Positions 32,479 through 44,033 of a stretch of 64,000 bases of DNA are shown here, in pieces (the first letter of the stretch is position 1; every line of letters begins with the position of its first letter). The stretch is from Elymus sibiricus (lineage: Eukaryota > Streptophyta > Magnoliopsida > Poales > Poaceae): positions 84,469,895-84,533,894 of the forward strand of contig CM077676.1 of NCBI GenBank assembly GCA_039707655.1, given 5' to 3'. Under the pieces are notes generated by a model. That model did no database searches. It saw only the letters and a list, made by a program, of their open reading frames with translations, and was not told the DNA's origin. Made by a program: the position numbers and the translations under genes.

Positions 32479-34139
32479 TGATGTCTACTACGCAACTTTA
32501 TTCTTGTAGACTCTGTTGGGCCTCCAAGTGCAGAGTTTTGTAGGATAGTAGCAAATTTCCCTCAAGTGGATGACCTAAGGTTTATCAATCCGTGGGAGGT
32601 GTAGGATGAAGATGGTCTCTCTCAAACAACCCTGCAACCAAATACAAGCAATCTCTTGTGTCCCCAACACACCCAATACAATGGTAAATTGTATAGGTGC
32701 AATAGTTCGGTGAAGAGATGGTGATACAAGTGTAGTATGGATAGTAGATATTGGTTTTTATAATCTGAAATAATAAAAACAACAAGGTAACAAGTAGCAA
32801 AAGTGAGCACAAACGGTATTGCAATTCTTGGAAAGAAGGCCTAGTGTTCATACTTTCACTAGTGCAATCTCTCAACGGTGCTAACATAATTGAATCATAT
32901 AACAATCCCTCAACGTGCGACAAAGAATCACTCCACAGTTTCTATTGGAGAAAGCAGGACGAAAATGTGTATAAACCCCTATGCATAGATTACCCCAATG
33001 TCACCACGGGAATCCGCAAGTTGATTACCAAAACAAACATCAAGTGACTCAATAGAATACCCCATTGTCACCATGGGTATCCACATGCAAGACATATATC
33101 AAGTGTTCTCAAGTCCAATATTCAATCCAACATAACGAAACATCAAAGTTCCCATCTATCGGAGAACATAAGATGAAATTGTTTGTAGGGTATGAAACCA
33201 CCTCAAAGTTGTCTTTCCGATCAATCTATTGAGCCATCCCTATAAGTGTCACAAACAGCCCTAGAGTTCGTACTAAATAACACCATATGATACGCATCAA
33301 TTAACTCTAATGTCAACTAGATACTCCAATGTCACCACAAGTATCCGTGAGTTAATTATTCGATACGCATCAAACAATTTCAGATTCATAATGTTCAATC
33401 CAACACAAAGATCTTCAAGGAGCAAGACTCAATTCATCACAACAAGATAGAGAGGGAAGAACACCATATGGTCCAACTATATTAACAAAGCTCATGGTAC
33501 ATCAAGATCGTGCCAAATCAAGAACATGAGTGAGAGAGATAAAAAACATAGCTACTGGTACATACCCTCAGCCCCGAGGGTGAACTACTCCCGCCTCATC
33601 ATGGAAGCAGCGGGGATGATGAAGATGGCCTCCGGTGATGACTTCCCCCCTCCGGCAGGGTGTCGGAACGGAGCTCCGGATGAGATCACTTCGGAACAGT
33701 GGCTTGCGACGGCGGAAAAACTCATCTAGGTTAACTTTCAGGGGTTTCCGAATATATAAGAATTTTCAGCATTGGAATCACGCGAAGAGGGGCCACAGGG
33801 GGGCCATAAGGCATCAGGGCACGCCTACCACTCCAGGGCGCACCTTGTTGCCTTGTCGGGCCCCTATGGGTCTTCTGGTGCTGCCTCGAAGCTTCCCGGG
33901 TCTCTTTCCTTCCAGAAAAAATCGTCAAAAAGATTTATTGCGTTTGGAATTTGTTTGGTATGGATTTTTTGGAAAACCAAAAACATGCAGAAAACAACAA
34001 TTGGCACTGGGCACTAGTTTAATATGTTAGTCCATGAAAATCATATAAAAGTCATATAAAAATGCCCCAAAACCATATAAAATTATTGCAAACATGGCAT
34101 GAATACTTCGTAAATTATAGATACGTTGGAGACGTAGCA
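32479..34139 (-). repeat. E2 5' LTR
   Basis: 1661 bp, a near copy of 27213-28869. The outer end reads TGCTACGTC where the other LTR has TGATACGTC. Confidence 0.92.
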
Positions 34140-34144
34140 GTACC

Positions 34145-37100
34145 CAGGTTTTCAGCAAAGATCATGAACTAACCATGTAAATAATCAACTAGCAAGCAAT
34201 AATAAGATATCTCTAATGCCAACAATTTATCAAAACAATCATGATATAATATGATAACATGGTATCTCGCTAGCCGTTTCTGAGACCGCAAAACATAAAT
34301 GCAGAGCACCTCCAAAATTGAAGCAGCGACTAAACATTGTAATTCAGGGTAGAAGAGATCCAGTCATGGTATACCCAACATTAACTAGACTCAACGCATA
34401 AGAATGAAAATAGCGCTCTCAGGATTGGTGCTTTGAACGAGAAGGTGATGACTCAACAATAAAAGTAAATAACATGAAAGTAAATAGATAGGCCCTTCGC
34501 AGAGGGAAGCAGAGATTTGCAGAGGTGCCAAAGCTCAAAGCTAAAATCAGAGATGAATATATTTTGGGTGGTGTGCTTTTCCCATCAACGTCACGACAAA
34601 GGATTTCGATATCTTCCATGCTAAACACATTATTGGTGGTTCCCAAGCAGAAAGGTAAAGGTTTACTCCCCCTCAACCATACAAACACAAGCCATGGCTA
34701 GCCGAATCCTCGGGTGCTCTCCAAACAGTCAACTTTCCGGGGGAGGTTGTTTTATTATATTTTTCTTTGTTTTGATTACAGGATTGGGCATCCCAATTAC
34801 CAGCCTCTCTCATGCAATGACAAGTGAATAAACACCCATCTTGAGAATAACCCGCTTAGCATAGAAGATATCGACCGCCACGTCCCTCCATGAGCTATAC
34901 GGGCACTCAAAACAGATGCTTATTTGAATGATTAGAGGTAACAGATGCAAATTTACTTGGAACAACAGAGTAATACCGTATATAGGTAGATATGATGGAC
35001 TCTTTGGAACAACTTTAGGTTTAGGGATTTTGGATGCACAAGCAGCATTCCCGCTTAGTACAGGTGAAGGCTAGCAAATAGGTTGAGAAGCGGCCAACTA
35101 GAGAGCGACAACGGTCATAATCATGCATTGCGAATAATTAACATTGAATACTAGCATGAGTAGGATATAAACACCCGGAATATAAATATCATGAAGGCGG
35201 CATTTGTTTTGAATTAACTACATGTGTGAACATGTGCCAAGTCAAGCCACTTGAAACATTCAGAGGAGGATACCGTACTAACATACTACATCATAACCAT
35301 TTTAATGCATGTTAACATTCAAGATAAATCATTATCCACTCCTAGCTACTTAAGCATGGCATGAGCAGCTATAATCTCTAATTGTCTTCATAAACATGTT
35401 TACTCATAATATGTTGAATCATGGATACTGAGTTAAACATATTTACAAAAACAAAAATAAGGAGATTTCATACCAGCTTTCCTTTGCCATAATCACTTCA
35501 TCAAAATATCGTCATTATTGCCTTTCACTTGCATGAGCGAGTGATGTGAAAATAGTAATAGTGCAAGAGTGCCATGGACTAAGCTGAAATTTGCAAATAA
35601 TTTGTTCCATTGGAGAAGACAAAGTAATATTGGATCTTCGTTAGATCAACAACAAAGCATATGAGAGCCTCTCAACAATTCTAGCATAATCTTAACCATA
35701 CGACGACTCAACGTAAAGGAAAGAAGTTCAGAGAAACACACTGAAATATTTTTGGAGTTTTTAGTTTTTCTGAAGAAAGTAAACTAAAGAAGAAAAACGA
35801 AAAGCGAGAAAAACTATTTACATGGGAGAACTCCAAACAAGCAACAAAAGAAGAAACAAGAAATCTTTTTGGGATTTTCTTTTACTACTACGAACTAACT
35901 AAACAAGAAGGAAACAACAACTATTTTTTTTGGATTTTCGAAAGTTTTTCAAACACACAAAAGAAAAGCTAAATAAAACTAAGCATGGATATACAACGAA
36001 AGAGGATGATCACCGACAAGTGGAATGTATGCGTGAACATGAATGTAATGTCGGTGAGAAATATGTACTCCCCCAAGCTTAGGCTTTTGGACTAACTTGG
36101 TAATCACCATCGCTGATCAGGATAATAGTTGAAGTGGTAGCTCGTGGAGGCGTTCTGTGCCGTCTCCTCAGCGAGATGGGCAGCTTCTACTGCCGCGTTA
36201 TACTCACGTGCTCATTCTCATAAACAAAATATCTTCGTTTGCCCTGAAAGTCAAAGAGAATAGGCGCGGGCAAAATAACAGAGACATCATGGTATTTATC
36301 AAACATCAAGTTGTAATCATATCTGTGAGTATTGTTCTTAATAAATTCATGGTACTGCATTGCCTCAAAATCTAAGTAGTTATCAGGTAATATAGGATCA
36401 TTGGGCCTAGGCGAGACCCCAAGCTTAGCAGCTACGCGGGAGGCATAAATTCCTCCTTATAAATCCCCATTGCCCGCATTGCGGTGCAATCGGCGTGCAA
36501 CAATTGCCCCAAGATTATAATGTCTGCTGCCTGTTAAGGCCGCATGAATAATGCTCAAATCAGGAGCACAAAGCGCACTACAGTCTTGCTTACCAGCAAT
36601 ACACTTCCCATTAAAAAGTGCAAAATATCGAATAGAGGGGAAATGAATGCTTTTTATTCTAGCTTGCGTAACACCTATATCCTCACCATTGCAAAGACTA
36701 CTCAAAAACATTTCATAATCAGATTCCGCGGTTCGACAAGCGAACCCCAAAACGGAATTTTGCATGCATCACAAAACTCTTCTAGCTACATACCATAGGA
36801 TCTATCATAGAGGTGAAATAAAACTCTAGAATTGTGGGAATGATATTCAAACCTTTGAGTGAATGAATGAGTAAGGCTGTAGTGTTGTGTGCACTTATCT
36901 GCGATGAAGGCGGTGAGCTCAGTGTTCTGAATATATTGATCAAATTCTTCCTTAATACCTGCACCTATCATGAACTCATCACATGGCCATCGACATGATT
37001 TCGCTTCAGCACCTCGCACCGAGCTTGCCATTGGTTCAATATACGCTTGGCATGCCGAGCTTTCACTCGATGATCCTTCCGAGGACCTTCTCCTTGAAGA

Positions 37101-37838
37101 AATCCTCCTAAAGAAGTTCATTTTCCTAAGAGGAAATTTCTGAAATTTTTGGACCACAAAATGATGTTACCAAAACTTCACAAGATTGATAGCAACTACT
37201 CATATGAACGTTTAGAGGCTATATCAAACATTCAAACTACTTAGAACCCAAAGAATTCAACATGCAAGCTCATTTTCAGTGGCACCAACAGCAGCAAAAT
37301 ATAATCCACTAAAGAAAAAACTAATTAGAGCAATGAATGAGTCACATACCAAGGAGCAATCCTCCAAAACAGTTTCGTAAACGGAGCTCCGAGCAAAGAG
37401 ATCAAAAATCTCAGGTTGGGAGGTAAGAACACGAGGGAGAGAGCTACCTCAATTTTTTTCTGGAGGTAGGAGATGAAGTGGACTGAAGTACTAAGTGAGT
37501 GGGTCCCTGTGGGACCCACAAGGTATCTTGGCGCAGCCACCCCCTATTGCCTTGTGAGCAACAGGGGCACCCCCCCGGGGTATAATCAGTGCCAAAAATT
37601 CTTAAATATTGCAGAAAAAATCATGTTAAAATTTTACGACATTCTGAGCACTTTTATTTTTGGGTCATTTTTTATTGCACGGATATTTCGGAAAATAGGA
37701 TAATCATGGCATTTTACTTTATAAAACTATAAATAACAGAGAGCAAACTATGATTACAGAGAGTTGTGCCTACTCAATTCGTCGACCACATGCTCCTCAA
37801 AAAGAATCCATTAATAAGGTTGATCAAGTCTTATTAAC
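34145..37838 (-). mobile_element. E0: remains of an Athila-like LTR retrotransposon
   Basis: This is AT-rich minus-strand element sequence with a broken gag at 36208-37120 and a long noncoding 3' region (34145-36207). The segment 34480-35060 is similar to the E2 internal region. Neither LTR could be delimited: the left side was cut by E2 (TSD GTACC) and the right side ends at or before the start of H at 37839. From 37160 to 37838 I see only noncoding sequence, possibly leader or LTR. Confidence 0.65.
36208..37120 (-). pseudogene. E0 gag-like gene, broken
   Basis: The minus-strand reading has a basic/serine-rich N-terminus (MNFFRRISSRRRSSEGSS), then FIADKCTQHYSLTHSFTQRF, then IHFPSIRYFALFNGKCIAGK and HYNLGAIVARRLHRN. 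This arrangement is familiar from Athila-like retrotransposon proteins in grasses. A TAG at 36786-36788, a 1-nt frameshift near 36730 and a TAA at 36457-36459 interrupt it. After the last stop the frame stays open to about 36208. It has no enzymatic function; it would be structural. Confidence 0.65.
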
Positions 37839-37889
37839 CACTACTGTAGGATGCTGCTAACGTGACACATGAATCAGAGACCCTTCGAC

Positions 37890-38430
37890 CAAACTGTGTG
37901 CGATGCTTGAATCGCAAATGGTATCATAATAAAACTATCACCAATAAGACGAACTGTGTGCGATGGCGGAGACATCAAGCACGATTCAGAGTAGAGTTGC
38001 GTGTGCGATACGTGGCATACAGTTGATCCATACGAACTGTTTGCGATGACCAGAACAACAAAAATGGTCAGCCAGATCAAGGTGTGTGTGATATACGGCA
38101 TACAGTTCACTCGGATGAACTGTTTTCGATTAGGCAACACAATAGAAACGGTCAGCCAGATAAAGGTGTGTGCGATAGACGGCATATAGTTTACTCGGAT
38201 GAACTGTTTGCGATGAGCGAAAACAATAGAAATGGTTCAACTTAACAAGATGTGTGTGATCCGCGGCAAACATGTCCGTAATAGAAATGTGTGCGAAGAC
38301 CGATAATAACACAGTCGATTGCTGCTAATAAGTCATGTGTGATGTGGGCAAACGCTTGCTGGTATACAATTGTCAGCGATTGATGAAATCATCACCGACG
38401 GGTTCCCTAGTTTAGTCCGTGTGCGATGTG
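37890..38430. repeat. H subterminal-type repeat array (TGTGCGATG motif)
   Basis: About twelve copies of TGTGCGATG and variants (TTTGCGATGA, TGTGTGATG), 35-60 bp apart, alternating with AACTGT or CGGCATACAGTT segments. Confidence 0.85.
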
Positions 38431-38563
38431 ATTTGCTCTATCTACAGAAGAACAACATATATATAACCAAAATAAACATCCAATTACATAAGTGACTATA
38501 CAAAACATTCGCACACACCTCAATAAACAATTACATGCATTCTAAACTAGGAAAAACGATCAT

Positions 38564-39286
38564 CTAATCATCTACTTCCTGTGACGCTGCCGCCACTGCT
38601 CTGTGGCTCGATCCCTCGTCTGGGGCAAGACGAAGGCACTTCCTCATGTTAACGATCCTCGTGTACATCTCATAGCTTGTGTACGCGTCCTTGGGTGCGT
38701 ACTTGACGTGTTCTTCATCCAGTCTCTGCTCCCAGGCACTGTGCCAGGCGATCTTGTCCTTCTTGCTCTCATCCTTCATCTTCATGTAGTAGGGGTCCAT
38801 GATGGCCGAGGTGAGGTCAACCAGGGAGTCCTGCTTGTTCTTCCTGCTGCCCTAGACCGTGTAGTGGCCATGGATGTCGACAAGATTCCCGCAGGCCAAG
38901 CCCGAAATCTCGAGCGCTTTTAGATCGCTGTTGGTGTCCACCGTAGCAAAACTATAGTCGAGGCTGTTGATAAACCTGGCAAAACGCTCACAAGGCCTTG
39001 TGGCTAGGTGGTAGTGGTAGACAAGGACATCATGGCGCACACACAACTGGGCGACGGTAATCTTCTGATCATACCCGGCACGACCGCCGGTGAACTCAAG
39101 GTCGAAGCCGACCACTTGGTACGTGTCTTCAACAAGCAACTGCTCCATAGTGTGGATGGAGCTCTCCATCGAGACCGGCTCGTTCATGTACACCACTGAG
39201 AGGTCCTTCCCCCTCACATTGGTGTCCACTACGTGACGCGTGGTGAACTGCCGCCCGTCGTTGTCGTCAACCGCTGGGAGCACCAT
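38564..39286 (-). pseudogene. DEDDy-type 3'-5' exonuclease (WRN-exonuclease-like), one nonsense codon
   Basis: The start is ATG 39286 (MVLPAVDD). The reading covers 240 codons and is split by one in-frame TAG at 38852-38854. Motif I reads VVGFDLEFTGG (Asp and Glu); motif II reads TNSDLKALE (Asp); motif III, after the stop, reads VKYAPKDAYTSYEMY, the Y-x3-D of the DEDDy class. The length and the LVDIHGHY segment fit single-domain plant WRN-like exonucleases. All four metal-binding acids are kept, so loss is due to the one stop. Members remove nucleotides from 3' ends of DNA or RNA; the substrate of this one is unknown. It is read divergently from the coiled-coil gene at 48433, with E3 inserted in the shared upstream region. 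Confidence 0.78.
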
Positions 39287-39530
39287 TGGAGCCGCTGGAT
39301 ATCCTCTCTGTATGTGTCGTCGTGGGTGTGCTTATTGTGTCGTGGGGCATGAGAGATGAAGGTAAATGGCAGCGGGAATAAAAGAGGGCTGGGCCACAGG
39401 GATTCTCGGCACATCCGCATGGCAGTTTTTGCGGCGGGTAACTGCATCGTGGCGCCACGCCCGGCGCAACTGGATGCATAATCGCACCACGAACGTACGT
39501 GATTGTGCGCCGGCCCCAAACGCTGGCAGC

Positions 39531-41087
39531 TGCTACTTGTAGTCTGCGTTGGTATTTCCCCGAAGAGGAGAGGATGATGTAGTACAGTAGAGATAAGTAT
39601 TTCCCTCAGTTAAGAACCAAGGTTATCAATCCAGTAGGAGAACCAAGCAAAATTCCGTTAAGCGCACCTGCACACACAAAAGCAAACACTTGCACCCAAC
39701 GCAAATAAGAGGGTTGTCAATCCTCTTAGATGTTATTTGCAAGGATTAAATCTTACCGAGGTAAATAAATAAATTAAACTACTAATTAAAATAAAAGTAA
39801 ATAAATTGTAGCATGGTATTTTTAGGTTTTTTATATAATAAAGATAGACCCGGGGACCATAGTTTTTACTAGAGGCTTCTCTCTTGAGCGCATAAACATA
39901 TAGTGGGTAAACAAATTACTGTTGGGCAATTGATAGAAAAGCAAATAATTATGACGGATTCATGGCAATGATCATGTATATTGGGATCACGTCTGAGACA
40001 AGTAGACCGACTCCTGCCTCCATCTACTACTATTACTCCACCCATCGACCGCTATCCAGCATGCATCTAGGGTATTAAGTATGAAACAGAGTAACGCCTT
40101 AAGCAAGATGACATGATGTAGAGAAGCAAATTCAAGCAATATGAATATACCCCATCTTTTTATCCTTAATGGCAACAATACAAATACGTGTCATGTCCCT
40201 TTCTGTCACTGGGATTGAGCACCGCAAGATTGAACCCATCACAAAGCACCTCTCCAATTGCAAGATAAATCAATCTAGTAGGCCAAACTAAAACGATAGA
40301 TCGGAGAGAAATACAAAGCTATAACAATCATGCATAAAAGAGTTCAGAGAAGACTCAAATATTTCTCATGAATAATCTAATCATAAACTCACAATTCATC
40401 GGATCCCAACAAACACACCGCAAAAGAAGATTACATCAGATAGAACTCCAAGAACATCGAGGAGAACATTGTATTGAAGATCAAAGAGAGAGAAAAAGCC
40501 ATCTAGCTACTAGATATGGACCCGTAGGTCTGTGGTAAACTACTCACACATCATCGGAAGGCAGCAAGGTTGATGTAGAAGCCCTCCGTGATCGATTCCT
40601 CCTCCGGCAGAGTACCGGAAAAGGCCTCCAGATGGGATCGCGGAAGAACAGAGGCTTGCGGCAGTGGAAAGCTTTTCTCTTCTGGCTCTCTGGGGGTTTC
40701 CCAATATTTGTGAATTTATAGAAGTGGAATTAGGTCAAACGAAGTCACGTGGGCCCCACAAGGTCGTACGGTGCGCCCCCCTGGGGCGCACCCTAGTCCC
40801 TTGTGAAGCCTCCGTGAGGCTTCTGGCCTCCTCCCAAAGCTTCCCAGGTTTCTTTTGTCCAGAAAAAAATCTCCAAAAAGTTTCGTGGCATTTGGACTTC
40901 ATTTGGTACTATTTCTCTGAAAAGCCAAAAACAAGCAGAAAAGAGCAACTGGCACTAGGCACTGGGTTAATAGATTAGTCCCAAAAAATGATATATAATT
41001 GCATACAATTGCATATAAAAACATCCAAGATTGATACTATAATAGCATGGAATAATCAAAAATTATAGATACGTTGGAGACGTATCA
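39531..41087 (-). repeat. E3 3' LTR
   Basis: 1557 bp. On the minus strand it opens TGATACGTCTCCAACG at 41087 and ends CTACAAGTAGCA at 39531. Confidence 0.93.
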
Positions 41088-44033
41088 AGCATCCCCAAGC
41101 TTAATTCCTGCTCGTCCTCGAGTAGGTAAATGATAAAAACAGAATTTTTGATGTGGAATGCTACCTATCATGTTTCATCATGTAATCTCTCTCTTATGGT
41201 ATGAATAATAAGATCCAAATGATTCAAAGCAATAGTCTATAATTTGATATAAAGACATCAATACTCAGGCATACTAGCAAACAATCATGTCTTTCAAAAT
41301 AAAAATGCTAAAGAACATTATCCATACAAAATCATATAATCCTGTCATGCTCCATCTTCTTCACACAAAGTATTTATCATGAACAACCCCGGTTTTAGCC
41401 AAGCAATTGGTTCATACTTTTTAACGCGCTTCAACTTTTTCAACTCCCACTCAATACATGAGCGCAAGCCATGGATATAACACTATGGGTGGAATAGAGT
41501 ATGGTGATAGAGATAAATAGGAGAAGTCAAAAATGGAGAAAGTCTCACATCAACGAGGCTAATCAACGGGCTATGGAGATGCCCATCAATTTATGTCAAT
41601 GCGAGGAGTAGGGATTGCCATGCAACGGATGCACTAAGAGCTATAAGTGTATGAAAGCTCAACATGAAAACTAAGTGGGTGTGCATCCAACTTGCTTGCT
41701 CATGAAGACCTCGGGCATTTGAGGAAGCCCACCATCGGAATATACAAGTCAAGTTCTATAATGAAAAATTCCCACTAGTATATGAAAGTGACAAAATAGG
41801 AGACTCTCTAAATGAAAAACATGGTGCTACTCTGAAGCACAAGTGTGGAAAAAGATAGTAACATTGTCTCTTCTCTCTTTTTCTCTCGTTTATTTTTTCT
41901 TTTCTTTTTCTTCTCTTTTTTTCACTTTTTTTCTCTTTTTTTCTTTCTCTTTTTTTCCCTTTTCATGGCTCCTTTTCACCTCTTTTTTTTCTATATTTTT
42001 TTCCTTTTTTATTTTCGTCCGGAGTCTCATCCCGACTTGTGGGGGAATCATAGCCACCATCATCCTTTACTCACTGGGACAATGCTCTAACAATGATGAT
42101 CATCACACCTCTATTTACTTACAACTCAAAATTACAACTCGATACTAGAACAAAAATAGGACTCTATATGAATGCCTCTGGCAGTGTACCAGGATGTGCA
42201 ATGATGTTAGCGTAACATGTATAAAAATGATGAACAGTGGCTGAGCCACAAATACTATATCAGCTATATGATCATGCAAAGCAATATGACAATGATGATG
42301 TGTGTCATAAAAAACGGAACGGTGGAAGTTGCAAGGCAATATATCTCGGAATGGCTATGGAAATGCCATGATAGGTAGGTATGGTGGCTGCCATGATAGA
42401 GCGTATCATATCACGGGGTTTGGATGCACCGTCAAAGTTTGCACCGACTCTCAATGTGAGAAAGGGCAATGCACGGTACCGAAGAGGCTAGCAAATTGCG
42501 GAAAGGTGAGAGTGCGTATAATCCATGGACTCACATTAGTCATAAAGAACTCACATACTTATTGCGAACGTTTATTAGCCCTCGAAGGAAAGTACTACTA
42601 CGCATGCCCCTAGGGGGGAGGTTGGTAGGAGTTAACCATCGCGCGCCCCCGACCGCCACACAAACAAAGTCAATCAATAATAATTCATGCTCCAACTTCT
42701 TAGCATAACGACAGACCATACGTGCATGCTTCGGGAATCACAAACCTTAACACAATTATTCTTACTAAACCACAATTATCTACTAATACCTCCCACATAT
42801 TACCATCTTAATATCGCAAAACTATTGCAAGGAATCAAATTTATCATATTCAGTGATCTACATGAAAGTTTTTATTATATCCCTCTTGAATACCTATCAT
42901 ATCAGGACCAAATTCATAACCTGTGCATATTACCATTGCTATCATGAGACTCTCAAAAAGATATAAGTGAAGCATGAGAGTGCAACTATTTCTTTAAAAT
43001 ATCATCACCGCCGTGCTCTAAAAGATATAAGTGAAGCACTAGAGCAACTGCCTAGCTCAAAAGATATAAGTGAAGCACATAGAGTATTCTAACAAATCAC
43101 GAATAAAGTGTGTCCCTCTCAAAAAGGTGTGTTCAGCAAAGATGATTGTGACAAACTAAAAATAAAACAAAAGCAAACAAACTATTTCACAAGACGCTCC
43201 AAGTAAAACACATATCATGTGATGAATAAAAATATAGCTCCAAGTGAGTTACCGATAGATTGTAGACGAAAGAGGGGATGCCTTCCGGGGCATCCCCAAG
43301 CTTAGATGCTTGAGTCTTCCTTGAATATTACCTTGGGGTGCTTTGGGCATCCCCAAGCTTAGGCTGTTGCCACTCCTTATTCCTTTGTCCATCGTAGTCT
43401 CACCCAAAACTTGAAAACTTCAGCACACAAAACTCAACAGAAACCTCGTGAGATTCGTTAGTATAACAAACAAATCTTTAACTTTAGGTACTGTAGTAAA
43501 TTGATTCATATTTAATATTGGCATAATGCTACTGTAATCCAACTTCTCCATGACTCATACCCCCCGATACGATCCATAGATTCATCAAAATAAGCAAACT
43601 ATGCAACAAAAACAGAATCTGTCTAAAACAGAACAGTCTGTAAAGATCTATTTAAAAGCCGTACTTCTGTAACTCCAAAACTTCTAAAAAATTAGGAAAA
43701 CGTGTACAATTCATATAAAAATACTGTGTTAAAATTTCAGATTTTTCTGATGCTCCAGTACATAATTAAAAATCCATCACTGGATGCAAAACTTTCGGTT
43801 TTCCAAACAGTATCAATTATACTATCTTCCAAATCACCCCAAAGGCATTACTTGGCACAAACACTAATTAAAACATAAAAACATAATCATAACAGAATCT
43901 ATAATCATGCAAATACTAAAGGACAGTAGGTAAAAGCAAAAATTTATTTTATTCATTGGGTTGCCTCCCAACAAGCGCTATTGTTTTATGCCCCTAGCTA
44001 GGCATAATACATAGTTTCAAGTGTTGTCATCCT
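41088..44033 (-). other. E3 noncoding 3' internal region
   Basis: The polypurine tract AAGCTTGGGGATGC is at 41088-41102 (minus). A hairpin with stem GGGGATGCC/GGCATCCCC is at 43274-43297, and further tract-like motifs lie at 43291-43305 and 43345-43363. A polypyrimidine run (T/C on the plus strand) is at 41865-42010. An AGATATAAGTGAAGCA-type motif is repeated three times near 42958-43082. I find no ORF with recognisable content. Confidence 0.8.

Larger units (their letters stand above)
27213..34139 (-). mobile_element. E2: non-autonomous LTR retrotransposon
   Basis: Two LTRs (27213-28869 and 32479-34139) flank 3.6 kb of internal DNA. The 5-bp duplication GTACC is intact at 27208-27212 and 34140-34144. 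A primer binding site complementary to TCCCCGGCAACGGCGCCA lies beside the right LTR and a polypurine tract beside the left one, so the element reads on the minus strand. No protease, RT or integrase is visible; only two acidic ORFs of unknown function remain, so movement would need proteins from elsewhere. The two LTRs are very similar, with scattered substitutions. Confidence 0.95.
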
